A DNA stretch of 64,000 nt, taken from assembly GCA_021732995.1 (NCBI GenBank), contig JAKFWA010000028.1, forward strand, positions 1 to 64,000, in the 5' to 3' direction. The first letter of the stretch is position 1. The number at the start of each line of letters is the position of its first letter. The stretch comes from Planctomycetaceae bacterium (lineage in GTDB: Bacteria > Planctomycetota > Planctomycetia > Planctomycetales > Planctomycetaceae). The position numbers and the translations under genes were made by a program. Positions 25,957-34,432 of this stretch are shown here, one piece after another. The notes under the pieces were generated by a model. The model made no database searches. It saw only the letters and a program-made list of their open reading frames with translations, and was not told where the DNA came from.

Positions 25957-27213
25957 ATGAATTCACAGCGACCTAAATTCTATCTGGGCACCGAAATTGA
26001 CGGCGTCCAACTCAATGCCGAACAACTGAATGTACGGGCGAAAGATCTGAATTCGCTGATTGGAACCGTAACCTACACGGATGCCGTGTTCCATATCCTC
26101 AAAGGTAAGTTTCCGACCGAGGAAGAACGCAAACTTTTCGACATCGTGCTCGTGGCATTTCACGGTGGTTTCGGACTTTTGCCACCGACAACATTTGTGC
26201 CACGCATCGTTGCCGGGACGGGCGTCGGGGTGCCTCAAGCGATGGCCGCCGGTTTTCTGGCGAGCGGCCCGTATCACGTGGGTGCCGTCGAACATGCGAT
26301 GAAGTTCTACCAGTCGATTGCCGACGACTTTGCGAAAACCGCGAAGCCTGGAGCAACGGCTGGCGATTTGGAGTTGTTCGCATACGAAACAACACTGCAG
26401 CGGATTGCCTCAGGGCAAACCGTGGCCGGGTTCGGGCACCCGCTGCTGAGAAAGGATCCTCGACCAACTCACGTGCGGCGGCTGCTCTGCGAAATGAAGT
26501 CAGAGAGCATCTACTTCGACATTTACGATGGTGTCGTTCGCTGTCTTGAGGAAAAGAAGGGCGTTCCGGCCAATGTCGACGGAATCACGGCGGCGATCAT
26601 CCTAAGACTGGGCTTCAATTATCAGTACGGGACCGGCTTGTTCCTCCTCGCCCGATCGTCGGCCATGCTGGCTCACATCATCGAAGAGCAGACCGAAATG
26701 CCGTATCAAACGATGCGGCGTTTCATGCTGATGCCGATCTTGGCGCCGAAGCTGTTCAATGCCGACTTCAAGTCGCTGTCGAAGCGTTTCAACAAGCTGC
26801 GCGATTCGAAGATCTTCCAGTCGTTTCAGGGAATTCTCGGCAAACGGCGCGAGAACAACGCCTTCGCCAAACAGGAACGCATCGATAAAGACGCGATTCA
26901 AGCGACTCGACCCGCACGCGCAGCGACGGCGATTCAGTCGGAACTGCAGGGATCTTCTGGTGCGATCATTAAGGAAGATCCGTACGTAGCCGCAACTCGA
27001 GGGACGCCGGAGTGCACCGAGGCCCAGGGCGATCTGGAAGCTTTACTGGGAGAGAGTTCATCTCCCGAGATGATGGCGGGCGCGGCGTTCTTTCTGTCGA
27101 ACTGTTTACAAACGATGAGTGCCGACCCGTCAAAGGATGAACGCGCTCAGAAACTGATCGAATCGGCGTTGCAGCTCGTGCAGCAAGCGAGTGAACTCTC
27201 CGGGGAGCCTTGA
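25957..27213 (+). CDS. Compact citrate synthase / citryl-CoA lyase-like protein
   Basis: About 418 residues. The first ~255 residues are a shortened citrate synthase fold. The catalytic triad is recognisable (counting from a possible ATG at 25942): H112 in GPYHVGAVE, H166 in GFGHPLL and D213 in NVDGITAAII, equivalent to the two His and one Asp of citrate synthase. The large N-terminal part of the canonical ~430-residue enzyme is missing, as in citryl-CoA lyases and the lyase domain of ATP-citrate lyase. A ~130-residue C-terminal extension is low in recognised features and partly disordered. I prefer the ATG at 25957 because the AAGG before 25942 is too close. Substrate unproven; 2-methylcitrate or citryl-CoA are alternatives. 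Confidence 0.75.
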   Translation: MNSQRPKFYLGTEIDGVQLNAEQLNVRAKDLNSLIGTVTYTDAVFHILKGKFPTEEERKLFDIVLVAFHGGFGLLPPTTFVPRIVAGTGVGVPQAMAAGFLASGPYHVGAVEHAMKFYQSIADDFAKTAKPGATAGDLELFAYETTLQRIASGQTVAGFGHPLLRKDPRPTHVRRLLCEMKSESIYFDIYDGVVRCLEEKKGVPANVDGITAAIILRLGFNYQYGTGLFLLARSSAMLAHIIEEQTEMPYQTMRRFMLMPILAPKLFNADFKSLSKRFNKLRDSKIFQSFQGILGKRRENNAFAKQERIDKDAIQATRPARAATAIQSELQGSSGAIIKEDPYVAATRGTPECTEAQGDLEALLGESSSPEMMAGAAFFLSNCLQTMSADPSKDERAQKLIESALQLVQQASELSGEP

Positions 27214-27310
27214 TCGGCGCTGTCACTGTTTGTGGTGGCGACCCGGTTCAGGACTTCACTCGCTACCCACGCGCAGACGCAGAATTTTCGAATACGGCAG
27301 AAACAAACCC

Positions 27311-28201
27311 ATGCCTGGTAACTATATCGTCCGCTACGGCCTGACTCGTGCCGTCGCTGAGTTCTCCTTCAAAGGGCCGGAAGACTTTCCGCGCAGCAGT
27401 TCCGTAATCATCCGCAGTGATCGCGGTGTGGAGTGGGGCGAGGTCTTGTGTCCCGCTTCGGATCGCACGCGGGAGTACCTGGGTGCGAAGCCTGAAGATG
27501 CGACGGGACGGATTCTGCGCCAAGCGGATGAAGAGGCTCATCGGCGACTCGATGAAGTTCGACTGCGTGAACGGGAAATCTTCTTTCAAACCAATGTCAT
27601 GATCCGTGAGCGGAACATGCAGATGCAGTTGGTCGACGTCGAGCACCTCTTCGGCGGTGAGAGAGTCATCTTTTACTACCTCGCCGAACAACGGGTTGAC
27701 TTCCGGGAACTCGTGAAGGCACTGGCGAAGCGCTATTCGACGCGTGTCGAGATGAAGCAGATCGGTGTGCGCGACGAAGCCAAGCTGCTCGCTGACTACG
27801 GTGACTGCGGCAAGCCTGTCTGCTGTAACACGCACCTGCATGAGATGCCGCCCGTCTCGATGAAGATGGCCAAGATGCAGAAGGCGACGCTCGACCCCAA
27901 CAAGATTTCCGGCCGCTGCGGCCGTCTGAAATGTTGCTTGAGGTACGAGTACGACACGTACGAAGAATACAAACGCGAACTGCCCAACGTGGGTTCGACG
28001 ATCGTGACCAAGACGGGGCAGGGCCGGGTGCTCGCCCAGGAGATTCTGGCGAAAAAACTGCTCGTTGAATTTGAAGGCAGCCGGCGCACGATTGTGGATC
28101 TCGGGGAAGTCCTGACGGTGATCTCCAAAAAGTCGGGCGGTAATGGAGGCGGAGGTCGCCCGAATGAATCACGCGGCGGCGATGATCCCAGCCTGAACTA
28201 G
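27311..28201 (+). CDS. PSP1 domain protein, RicT (YaaT) family
   Basis: 296 residues from the ATG at 27311. The conserved core includes RADEEAHRRLDEVRLREREI-like helices and the cysteine-rich stretch GDCGKPVCCNTHLHE with GRCGRLKCCLRYEYDTYEEY. These are the RicT cysteines, which in Bacillus subtilis bind a 4Fe-4S cluster within the RicA-RicF-RicT complex that steers RNase Y processing. No RicA or RicF homologue is adjacent. The C-terminus (GGNGGGGRPNESRGGDD) is a disordered tail. Other proposed roles include DNA replication and sporulation phosphorelay. Confidence 0.88.
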   Translation: MPGNYIVRYGLTRAVAEFSFKGPEDFPRSSSVIIRSDRGVEWGEVLCPASDRTREYLGAKPEDATGRILRQADEEAHRRLDEVRLREREIFFQTNVMIRERNMQMQLVDVEHLFGGERVIFYYLAEQRVDFRELVKALAKRYSTRVEMKQIGVRDEAKLLADYGDCGKPVCCNTHLHEMPPVSMKMAKMQKATLDPNKISGRCGRLKCCLRYEYDTYEEYKRELPNVGSTIVTKTGQGRVLAQEILAKKLLVEFEGSRRTIVDLGEVLTVISKKSGGNGGGGRPNESRGGDDPSLN

Positions 28202-28255
28202 GTCTGTGAGCGGTGAGTTTGAAGTCGCGGTGTAGTTGCCTCGCGGAGTGATGTT

Positions 28256-28480
28256 GTGCCTCTGGTCCCGTTGGATTTCCTGAATGCTGGCGAGCACGCG
28301 CGGATCGCGCAGATTGACGGCGATCAGACGCTGGTCACTCGGCTGCACGAGATGGGACTGTACGAAGACATCACCATCTGCATGATTCAACCGGGGCAAC
28401 CTTGCATCATTGCGGTGGGCAATCATCGACTAAGCTTCCGAGGCGACGAAGCCGCAGTCATCCTCGTCGAGACTGAGTAG
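28256..28480 (+). CDS. Small FeoA domain protein
   Basis: 74 residues, about the size of a single FeoA SH3-like domain (GEHARIAQIDGD, then LVTRLHEMGLYEDITICMIQ and NHRLSFRGDEAAVILVE). The GTG start is set by GGAG ending seven bases upstream; an ATG five bases earlier is out of frame. FeoA normally binds and regulates the ferrous-iron channel FeoB, but no FeoB is in the window, so this is an orphan here. Confidence 0.85.
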   Translation: MPLVPLDFLNAGEHARIAQIDGDQTLVTRLHEMGLYEDITICMIQPGQPCIIAVGNHRLSFRGDEAAVILVETE

Positions 28481-28725
28481 CCAGTCCGCGCCGCTGGCGA
28501 TCTCGCTCCGGCAATCCGTTACGACCGTTATTCTCATTGCCGTGGTTTCTGCTCATCGGCGGGGCTGATTGAAGTCGCTGGAGTGCGTTCTCGATAAAAT
28601 TCTATTGATATGTTGGTCGCGCCGCACAATCCTGCAGGTCTACACAAGCTGCTCGCGTCAGCCCCTTGAGTGAACACTCTGGCTGATATCCCTCCAAAAC
28701 ATTCCCGCCGACTTGGAGACTCGCC

Positions 28726-30018
28726 ATGAAAGCCTCTTACGCCTGTGGTTCTACGGAGCACGGAATCGCCCGCCGCCAGTTTTTGAGAGGTATGGCTGCT
28801 GCCAGCACCGGTGCTGTCGCCGGTGGCCTCGGCTGGTTCACGCAGCCTCTTGCTGCCGCTCAGCTCAAGTCCGAGCAGAAACGAATTGTCGTTTTCAACA
28901 TGCATGGTGGTCTGTCTCAGTTGGAGTCTTGGGACCCCAAGCCTGGAGCGCCGACCGGTGGCCCTTTCAGAGCGATCGATACCTCGGTGCCCGGCATCCA
29001 GATCTGCGAACTGCTGCCGTACTCAGCTCAGCAGATGCAGCACATGTGCCTCGTGCGCGGCGTGAACACTGCCGAAGACGATCACGGCAAGGGCGCATAC
29101 ATGATGCTGCATGGTCGGCGTCAGACGCCGGCATCGGACTTCCCCGTGTTGGGGGCCGTCGCGGCGAAGGCTTTGTCGACACCCAGCAACGCGCTGCCGG
29201 GTCACATTGTGATTACTCCGGGTGGAGCAGGTGGACGCGGCAACGATGCGTCTTATCTCGGGCCGAAATTCTCCAGCATTTCGCTGGGTGGGGGTAAGCC
29301 TCCTCAGCACATGGATCGGCCTGCCAACATCTCGGAACAGAGTGATGCCGCTCGCAACGACTTCCGCCGCAAGATCAACGAGCAGTTTCTGTCGCGTCGT
29401 CGCACGGCGGTGACGGATGCCTATACGTTCTCGTACGAGCAAGCTCAGCAGTTGATGCAGCAGCGCGATGTGTTCGATCTCAGCAAGGAGCCGGAGAAGG
29501 AGACCGAGCGTTATGGCAAGCACGACTTCGGTCGTCATTGCCTGTTGGCCCGCCGCCTAATCGAGCATGGTGTGTCGTTCGTGCAGATCGCGCACTCGAA
29601 CTACGACACTCACAACGAGAACTTTAATTTTCACATCGAGCAACTCGGGGAATTCGATCGCCCCTTCGCGACCTTTGTTGCTGATCTGGCGGATCGCGGG
29701 TTGCTGGAAAGCACGCTGATTGTGGTGCTGTCTGAGTTTGGTCGAACGCCGAACATCAATGTGAACTATGGTCGTGATCACTGGTCGCGAGCGTGGTCCG
29801 TGTGCATGGCGGGTGGCAAGCTGAAACGCGGTGTCGCCTATGGCAAAACGGGACCGAACGGCACCGAAGTCACGGACGGGCAGGTTGACCACGGGCATCT
29901 GTTCCACACGTACATGCAGGCGGTCAGCGTCGATTCGACCGGCCATTTCGACATTGATGGTCGCGATACTCCAATTGCCGATCCCGCACGACACGTGATC
30001 AAGGAAGTGCTGGCCTAG
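28726..30018 (+). CDS. DUF1501 domain protein (Tat-exported)
   Basis: 430 residues. The N-terminus has a Tat signal (ARRQFLRGMAAASTGAVAGG). The DUF1501 body follows with FNMHGGLSQLESWDPKPGAP, ICELLPYSAQQMQHMCLVRG and a C-terminal ESTLIVVLSEFGRTPNIN segment, a fold related to alkaline phosphatase/sulfatase superfamily members. In planctomycetes these genes usually sit beside a DUF1549/DUF1553 gene, but here the only such gene is about 25 kb away. GGAG lies seven bases before the ATG. Enzymatic activity is not established. Confidence 0.92.
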   Translation: MKASYACGSTEHGIARRQFLRGMAAASTGAVAGGLGWFTQPLAAAQLKSEQKRIVVFNMHGGLSQLESWDPKPGAPTGGPFRAIDTSVPGIQICELLPYSAQQMQHMCLVRGVNTAEDDHGKGAYMMLHGRRQTPASDFPVLGAVAAKALSTPSNALPGHIVITPGGAGGRGNDASYLGPKFSSISLGGGKPPQHMDRPANISEQSDAARNDFRRKINEQFLSRRRTAVTDAYTFSYEQAQQLMQQRDVFDLSKEPEKETERYGKHDFGRHCLLARRLIEHGVSFVQIAHSNYDTHNENFNFHIEQLGEFDRPFATFVADLADRGLLESTLIVVLSEFGRTPNINVNYGRDHWSRAWSVCMAGGKLKRGVAYGKTGPNGTEVTDGQVDHGHLFHTYMQAVSVDSTGHFDIDGRDTPIADPARHVIKEVLA

Positions 30019-30135
30019 GCCCGCAATCAAGAGCTTCGCGTGAGCGTCTTGCGACCTTTGGACGGTAGGCAGATCGTTCACGCGGAGTCATGCTTTGGTA
30101 CCAGCCAGCGCGGAAGCCCGGGGGATCAGAGCATC

Positions 30136-31128
30136 ATGTGGCCGTACTTGATCGGTGGAGCGTGCACTCTCGCGGCAATCGCGGTCGCTTGGTTTGCGTG
30201 GCGTCGCAAGCGACGCAACGAATCCCGGCTGATCTCGTTTGTGGCGCTGTTGCGCGAGCCGCAAACGCTCGAACCCATCTACATCGCCCGGGCCGCGAGT
30301 AAAGCCTTCAACGCGGATCTCGGCGATGGAACGACCGATGGCGATGATGGCTGCGTGGTCGGCGCCGAGATCGCTCACTTCGTGCAGTTCGGGGATCGAG
30401 TCATCCTCGTCAACAATTTTTCGATGCCGTACTTAGAGAACGCGGTCGAAGCATCCGAGAGTATCGGTGATCTCCGGTTGCGGGGCTTGGTGGCGAGTCA
30501 TCAGGCGTGGCTGTCCTGCGACGCGATGTCCGTGGACGGCAAGATTTCTGGCGACGAACTCAGGGAGTGGTATCGACTGCTGGGGCGTCTGCTTTCCGAA
30601 CTGATTGATGACAACTGCCTGGCCGTGTATTTGCCTGACACCGATCAGCTTTACGCCTATGAGGCCGAGACATTGGAACTCTTGCGGGCGAACGATCCGC
30701 TGGAAGCGATGGATGTGGAAGGCGCCCATCCGCCGGTGATGGAAATTCCCGACGATGCGCCTGAGATGGTGCGGGCGGTGGAAGAAGCTCAGCGCCGTTG
30801 GCCTGAGTTTGTGGCGGCGTTTGAAACGCAGGCCGGGCGAAACTTTGCCGTGAAAGCCCCGATCACTCGCGACTCGCAAACGGAGTTCATCTGGATCGAA
30901 GTTACGGCCATCGAGAACGGCTCGATCTTCGGCAAGCTGGCCAATGAGCCGGTAGCGTTGAAAGGTTTGTCGCTGGGTTCACGGGTGAGGACGACCGAAG
31001 CGGAACTCAACGACTGGGGCTACATCGGCGCGAACGAGGAGTTCATCGGCGGCTTCACCGTGAAGGTGGTGGTGGAAGCGTCGAAGAGGCTGCAGAAGGA
31101 AAAGCAGAAAAAGAAGAAGTCTTCGTAG
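30136..31128 (+). CDS. DUF2314 domain membrane-anchored protein
   Basis: 330 residues from the ATG at 30136. An N-terminal helix (LIGGACTLAAIAVAWFAW) is followed by basic residues, a signal-anchor. The middle (about 30-215) is an unrecognised domain with a SHQAWLSCDAM element. The C-terminal part (about 220-310) matches DUF2314: PEFVAAFETQAGRNFAVKAP, EFIWIEVTAIENGSIFGKL and LNDWGYIGANEEFIGGFTV. It ends in a lysine-rich tail. DUF2314 function is unknown. Confidence 0.82.
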   Translation: MWPYLIGGACTLAAIAVAWFAWRRKRRNESRLISFVALLREPQTLEPIYIARAASKAFNADLGDGTTDGDDGCVVGAEIAHFVQFGDRVILVNNFSMPYLENAVEASESIGDLRLRGLVASHQAWLSCDAMSVDGKISGDELREWYRLLGRLLSELIDDNCLAVYLPDTDQLYAYEAETLELLRANDPLEAMDVEGAHPPVMEIPDDAPEMVRAVEEAQRRWPEFVAAFETQAGRNFAVKAPITRDSQTEFIWIEVTAIENGSIFGKLANEPVALKGLSLGSRVRTTEAELNDWGYIGANEEFIGGFTVKVVVEASKRLQKEKQKKKKSS

Positions 31129-31137
31129 CGGTGCGAG

Positions 31138-31878
31138 TTAGTCCTCGTCGCCCAGGATCTTCTTCAGGAGCTGCAGGGTTTCTTGCAGGACCTCGCTGCG
31201 GATCTCGTGCATGCCGGGGAACTCAATGAACTTCACCTCGAAGCCGTTGTCGAGGAAGAGGTCCCGCAGTGCGACAGCTCCGGAGTACGGCAGGATCGGG
31301 TCGTAGTAACCGTGACTCTGGAGCACCTGCAGCGAACCGCGGCGTTTGGCCAGGTCGCGCCAGGTTTCCTCGCAGATCAGGGTGCCGGACCATGCACACA
31401 AACCGGCGGGAGGTGTTGGCAGTCTCAGCGCGACATCCGTTGTCAGCATGGAGCCTTGCGAGAATCCGCCGAGCACGATCTGGGACGCGTCGATTCCGTA
31501 ATCGGTTTCGAACGTTGCAATCAGCTTGAGGAGCATGTCCCGGGCCGCAGGTAAGCCGTCGGGGTTCTCTTTCGCGATCTCTTCGAACTTGCGCTGTTCG
31601 ACGGCCATCACGAGCCGATTCACATCGAGATGCCACCAGGCGCGTCCCCCGGGCATTCCGAGCGAATCCAGCGACAACGGGGCATGCGGAAAGATGAACC
31701 GGGTTGATTCCGCGAGCCTCGGTGACGCACGCAGCAGGCGTGCGCCAATGTCCGTGAGATCGTCGCCGGACGCTCCATAACCGTGGCAGAGGACAACAAT
31801 CAGTTCGGGACGCGCACCGGTTGGAAGGTCATCAATTACCGTGCAAACAAGGTCACCGATCTTGGACACATTCCGCAT
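31138..31878 (-). CDS. Phospholipase/carboxylesterase family alpha/beta hydrolase
   Basis: 246 residues from the ATG at 31878, which has GGAG seven bases upstream; a TTG at 31914 is open but poor. The catalytic triad is visible: S140 in GGFSQGSM, D193 in HGYYDPILP and H224 in FPGMHE. The oxyanion region is VVLCHGYGASGDD (28-40). This is the acyl-protein-thioesterase/carboxylesterase family, typically hydrolysing small acyl esters; the substrate is not predictable. Downstream of the site-2 protease gene and convergent with the DUF2314 gene. Confidence 0.9.
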   Translation of the reverse strand: MRNVSKIGDLVCTVIDDLPTGARPELIVVLCHGYGASGDDLTDIGARLLRASPRLAESTRFIFPHAPLSLDSLGMPGGRAWWHLDVNRLVMAVEQRKFEEIAKENPDGLPAARDMLLKLIATFETDYGIDASQIVLGGFSQGSMLTTDVALRLPTPPAGLCAWSGTLICEETWRDLAKRRGSLQVLQSHGYYDPILPYSGAVALRDLFLDNGFEVKFIEFPGMHEIRSEVLQETLQLLKKILGDED

Positions 31879-31907
31879 CTGCCTGCTCCGCCTGAAGACA
31901 ACGATAC

Positions 31908-32633
31908 CTACCAACGTCCCGCACGGTACGCTTCATAGCCTTGATAGTTCTGGATAGCGAGTCCCGCAAACAGCAGCGCGGCGTAAAGCTGACCTGCCGA
32001 GAAGAAGAACGCTGCGACCAGGCCGCCAACAATCATGCCGATCTGGTGACTTCGCATCTTGGCATGATACGAGTTCGTGCCGCCGAGCAGGTTGACGCAG
32101 ATCTGGCCTCCATCCAGCGGATAAACCGGCAGCAGATTGACCAGCCCCCAGAAGAAGTTGATGTATTTGAGTTGCATCAACGCAAAGCCCGCCGGTCCGC
32201 GAGCGGTGACCATCTGTAATTGTCGCAGGACCTCGTTGAGATTGTTGGGGTCGAATCGTCGGGGGTAGAGGAATGATTCAACGAGGCAGATCACCCCGAA
32301 GAAGATGAAGCCCGCTGCCGGGCCTGCAAACGCCACCCAGATCGCTCGGCCCGGTGTGTGGTTGTAGCCCGGATAAAAGTTGGCGAGTCCGCCAAAGTGG
32401 TAGAGCGTAATCTGCGGCGGCCAACCATAGTGCTTTGCCGCCAGCGCGTGCCCCAATTCGTGAATCACGATCGAGACGAAGAGACAGGCCACCCAGATCA
32501 CGATCAAATTCAGATCCTCCAGGCCGGCGCCCATGATCAGAGCGATCAACCAGAAGGAAGGGTGCACTCGCACGGGGATGCTGCCGAGCTTGAAATTGAG
32601 GTCGTATTGACTGGGACCGGGTGGCTGAAGCAT
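31908..32633 (-). CDS. Site-2 protease family (M50) membrane protein
   Basis: 241 residues from the ATG at 32633 (AAGGA eight bases upstream). The zinc-binding HELGH motif is at residues 58-62 within a membrane helix, and the third ligand region is NLLPVYPLDGGQI. At least five hydrophobic segments. There is no PDZ or CBS domain, as in the compact FtsH-independent M50B type. Such proteases cut transmembrane substrates, for example anti-sigma factors, but the target here is unknown. The ECF sigma factor at 55287 is too distant to link. Confidence 0.9.
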   Translation of the reverse strand: MLQPPGPSQYDLNFKLGSIPVRVHPSFWLIALIMGAGLEDLNLIVIWVACLFVSIVIHELGHALAAKHYGWPPQITLYHFGGLANFYPGYNHTPGRAIWVAFAGPAAGFIFFGVICLVESFLYPRRFDPNNLNEVLRQLQMVTARGPAGFALMQLKYINFFWGLVNLLPVYPLDGGQICVNLLGGTNSYHAKMRSHQIGMIVGGLVAAFFFSAGQLYAALLFAGLAIQNYQGYEAYRAGRW

Positions 32634-32835
32634 GAATGGAATCCTTCGGAACTGGAGCTGGCTGCTCCATAATCTACGCTGGAACGTCTGCATTCTTGGG
32701 ATCTAACCGAATTCGGCCAAGGTGGCTTTGACGTTACCGATTGGACGGACAAGAAGTTGAGGTTTCACTTCTGCGAAGAATTCTCCAAAGTCCGTGTCCC
32801 TTGGAATCATCACCCTCGACGTTGGACTTGATCAC

Positions 32836-33726
32836 ATGGCCAATGCACCCGAATGGCTCAGCAACGGAACCGGTCTGGTTCCGCGCATGGCGTGGTCATT
32901 CGCGGCGGACGCAGACTTAGTTTCGTTGACGATGTCGCGTGAGTCCGGCGAGCTGTTCGCGATTGATCGCGCCGGCGGTCTCTACAAGGTCAGCCGCACG
33001 GGGCGGATTGACGGTGTTAACCGTGGCCTGCGATCTCCGCGTATCGTTCGCTGGAGCGATACCGGCGACACAGGCTTAGTGATCGAGAAAAACGAGCACA
33101 TCACAGTTCTCGACGCGAAGATGCGCGTGGTCTGGACGGTCGCCGCACCATCCAACGTGCTTGCGGCAGACATCGACGCTTACGGCCACAACCTGGTGGT
33201 GTCTTTGGAGAACAGCCACACCGTGCTGATGAATGTGGACCGTCAGAAACTGGCGGAGTTCAGCACCGTGCGCGTTTTGAAGTTCCTGAGCTTTACCACC
33301 AGCGAGCCATCGGTTGTCGGGGCGGCGGAGCATGGACTGATCTGCTGCCACGACCTGGATGGTGTCGAACTTTGGAACGAGCGGCTGTGGACCAACGTCG
33401 GCGACATCAGCTTGTCTGGAGACTCCAAGCGGATCTTCATCGCGGAATTCGGTCACGGCTTGCATGCGCTCGATGGGCGCGGTCGTAATCAGTCCGCTTT
33501 TGTGCTGGATGGATCACCGGCCCGAGTTTCGACAAGTTTCTTTGGGGAACGCGTCGCGACGGCCACTCTTGAGAAGCAACTGTTCTGGATCGACGCCGAT
33601 GGCACACTGCTCTGGGCCGCGGAAACGCCCGAGCCGATTCATACCTTGATCTGCGACCCATTGGGTGAGTGGTTGATTGTGGGCTTTGAGTCCGGTCGCG
33701 TGATGCGTCTGGATTGGGAAGGCTGA
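32836..33726 (+). CDS. WD40/PQQ-like beta-propeller protein
   Basis: 296 residues from the ATG at 32836. No signal peptide, so probably cytosolic. The sequence shows repeated blade-like elements (LVSLTMSRESGELFAIDRAG, LIVGFESGRVMRLDWEG) with VVW/ILLW-type strand ends, consistent with a six-or-so-bladed propeller. Its stop is one base before the rfbC start, so the two are translationally close. No catalytic residues are expected; it is likely a scaffold or regulator. Confidence 0.7.
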   Translation: MANAPEWLSNGTGLVPRMAWSFAADADLVSLTMSRESGELFAIDRAGGLYKVSRTGRIDGVNRGLRSPRIVRWSDTGDTGLVIEKNEHITVLDAKMRVVWTVAAPSNVLAADIDAYGHNLVVSLENSHTVLMNVDRQKLAEFSTVRVLKFLSFTTSEPSVVGAAEHGLICCHDLDGVELWNERLWTNVGDISLSGDSKRIFIAEFGHGLHALDGRGRNQSAFVLDGSPARVSTSFFGERVATATLEKQLFWIDADGTLLWAAETPEPIHTLICDPLGEWLIVGFESGRVMRLDWEG

Positions 33727-33727
33727 T

Positions 33728-34270
33728 ATGGAAGTCGTGCGGACAGAGATTCCTGATGTGCTGCTGATCGAGCCGAAGCTCTTCGGCGACGCGCGCGGTT
33801 GCTTCATGGAGACGTTTTCCCTGCAGCGATACGCCGCTCAGGGAATTATTGGCCCCTTCGTACAAGACAACTTCTCACGATCGCGACGTGGTACGTTGCG
33901 CGGCCTGCACTATCAGATCCAGCAGACGCAAGGCAAACTGGTTCAGGTCTTGCGTGGTGAAATCTATGACGTCGCGGTGGATCTGCGACGTTCTTCGCCG
34001 ACCTTCGGTCGCTGGGTCGGCGTGACATTGTCCGAACAGAACCATCGGCAGCTCTACATCCCGCCGGGGTTCGCACACGGCTTTTGTGTTGTCAGTGACG
34101 AAGCGGACTTCGTCTACAAGTGCACCGACTACTACGCGCCGGCTCATGAACGCACGTTGTTGTGGAATGATCCGGCGGTGGGCGTCACGTGGCCGATCTC
34201 GGGCGAGCCATTGCTGTCGGAAAAAGACAAGCTGGGCCGTCTGCTCTCCGAAGCGGACTGTTTTGCCTGA
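33728..34270 (+). CDS. rfbC: dTDP-4-dehydrorhamnose 3,5-epimerase
   Basis: 180 residues, the usual length. Converts dTDP-4-dehydro-6-deoxyglucose to the L-lyxo form, the third step of dTDP-rhamnose synthesis for surface polysaccharides. Signatures are FGDARGCFMETF (19-30), the catalytic base H61 in LRGLHYQ, YIPPGFAHGFCV (110-121) and the catalytic tyrosine Y130 in FVYKCTDYY. The other rhamnose genes (rfbA, B, D) are not in the window. It follows the propeller gene by one base. Confidence 0.95.
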   Translation: MEVVRTEIPDVLLIEPKLFGDARGCFMETFSLQRYAAQGIIGPFVQDNFSRSRRGTLRGLHYQIQQTQGKLVQVLRGEIYDVAVDLRRSSPTFGRWVGVTLSEQNHRQLYIPPGFAHGFCVVSDEADFVYKCTDYYAPAHERTLLWNDPAVGVTWPISGEPLLSEKDKLGRLLSEADCFA

Positions 34271-34432
34271 ACTGTCTTTCCGCACGCCGCCTGAATTTGC
34301 GCGGCGTTGATGAGGACTGCGGACGCTTCCGTAGAGTATGTCGGCGTGGCGTGGCTGATATAACTCGTGCGAAACGAGAATCTGTTCGGCGACCTTTGAA
34401 GTGATCTACGAAGCGCTCTCGCGGAGTCCAAT

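Noticed and set aside
31908-32633. Link between the site-2 protease and the ECF sigma factor at 55287
   Set aside because: They are more than 20 kb apart and on different strands; no evidence of a functional pair.
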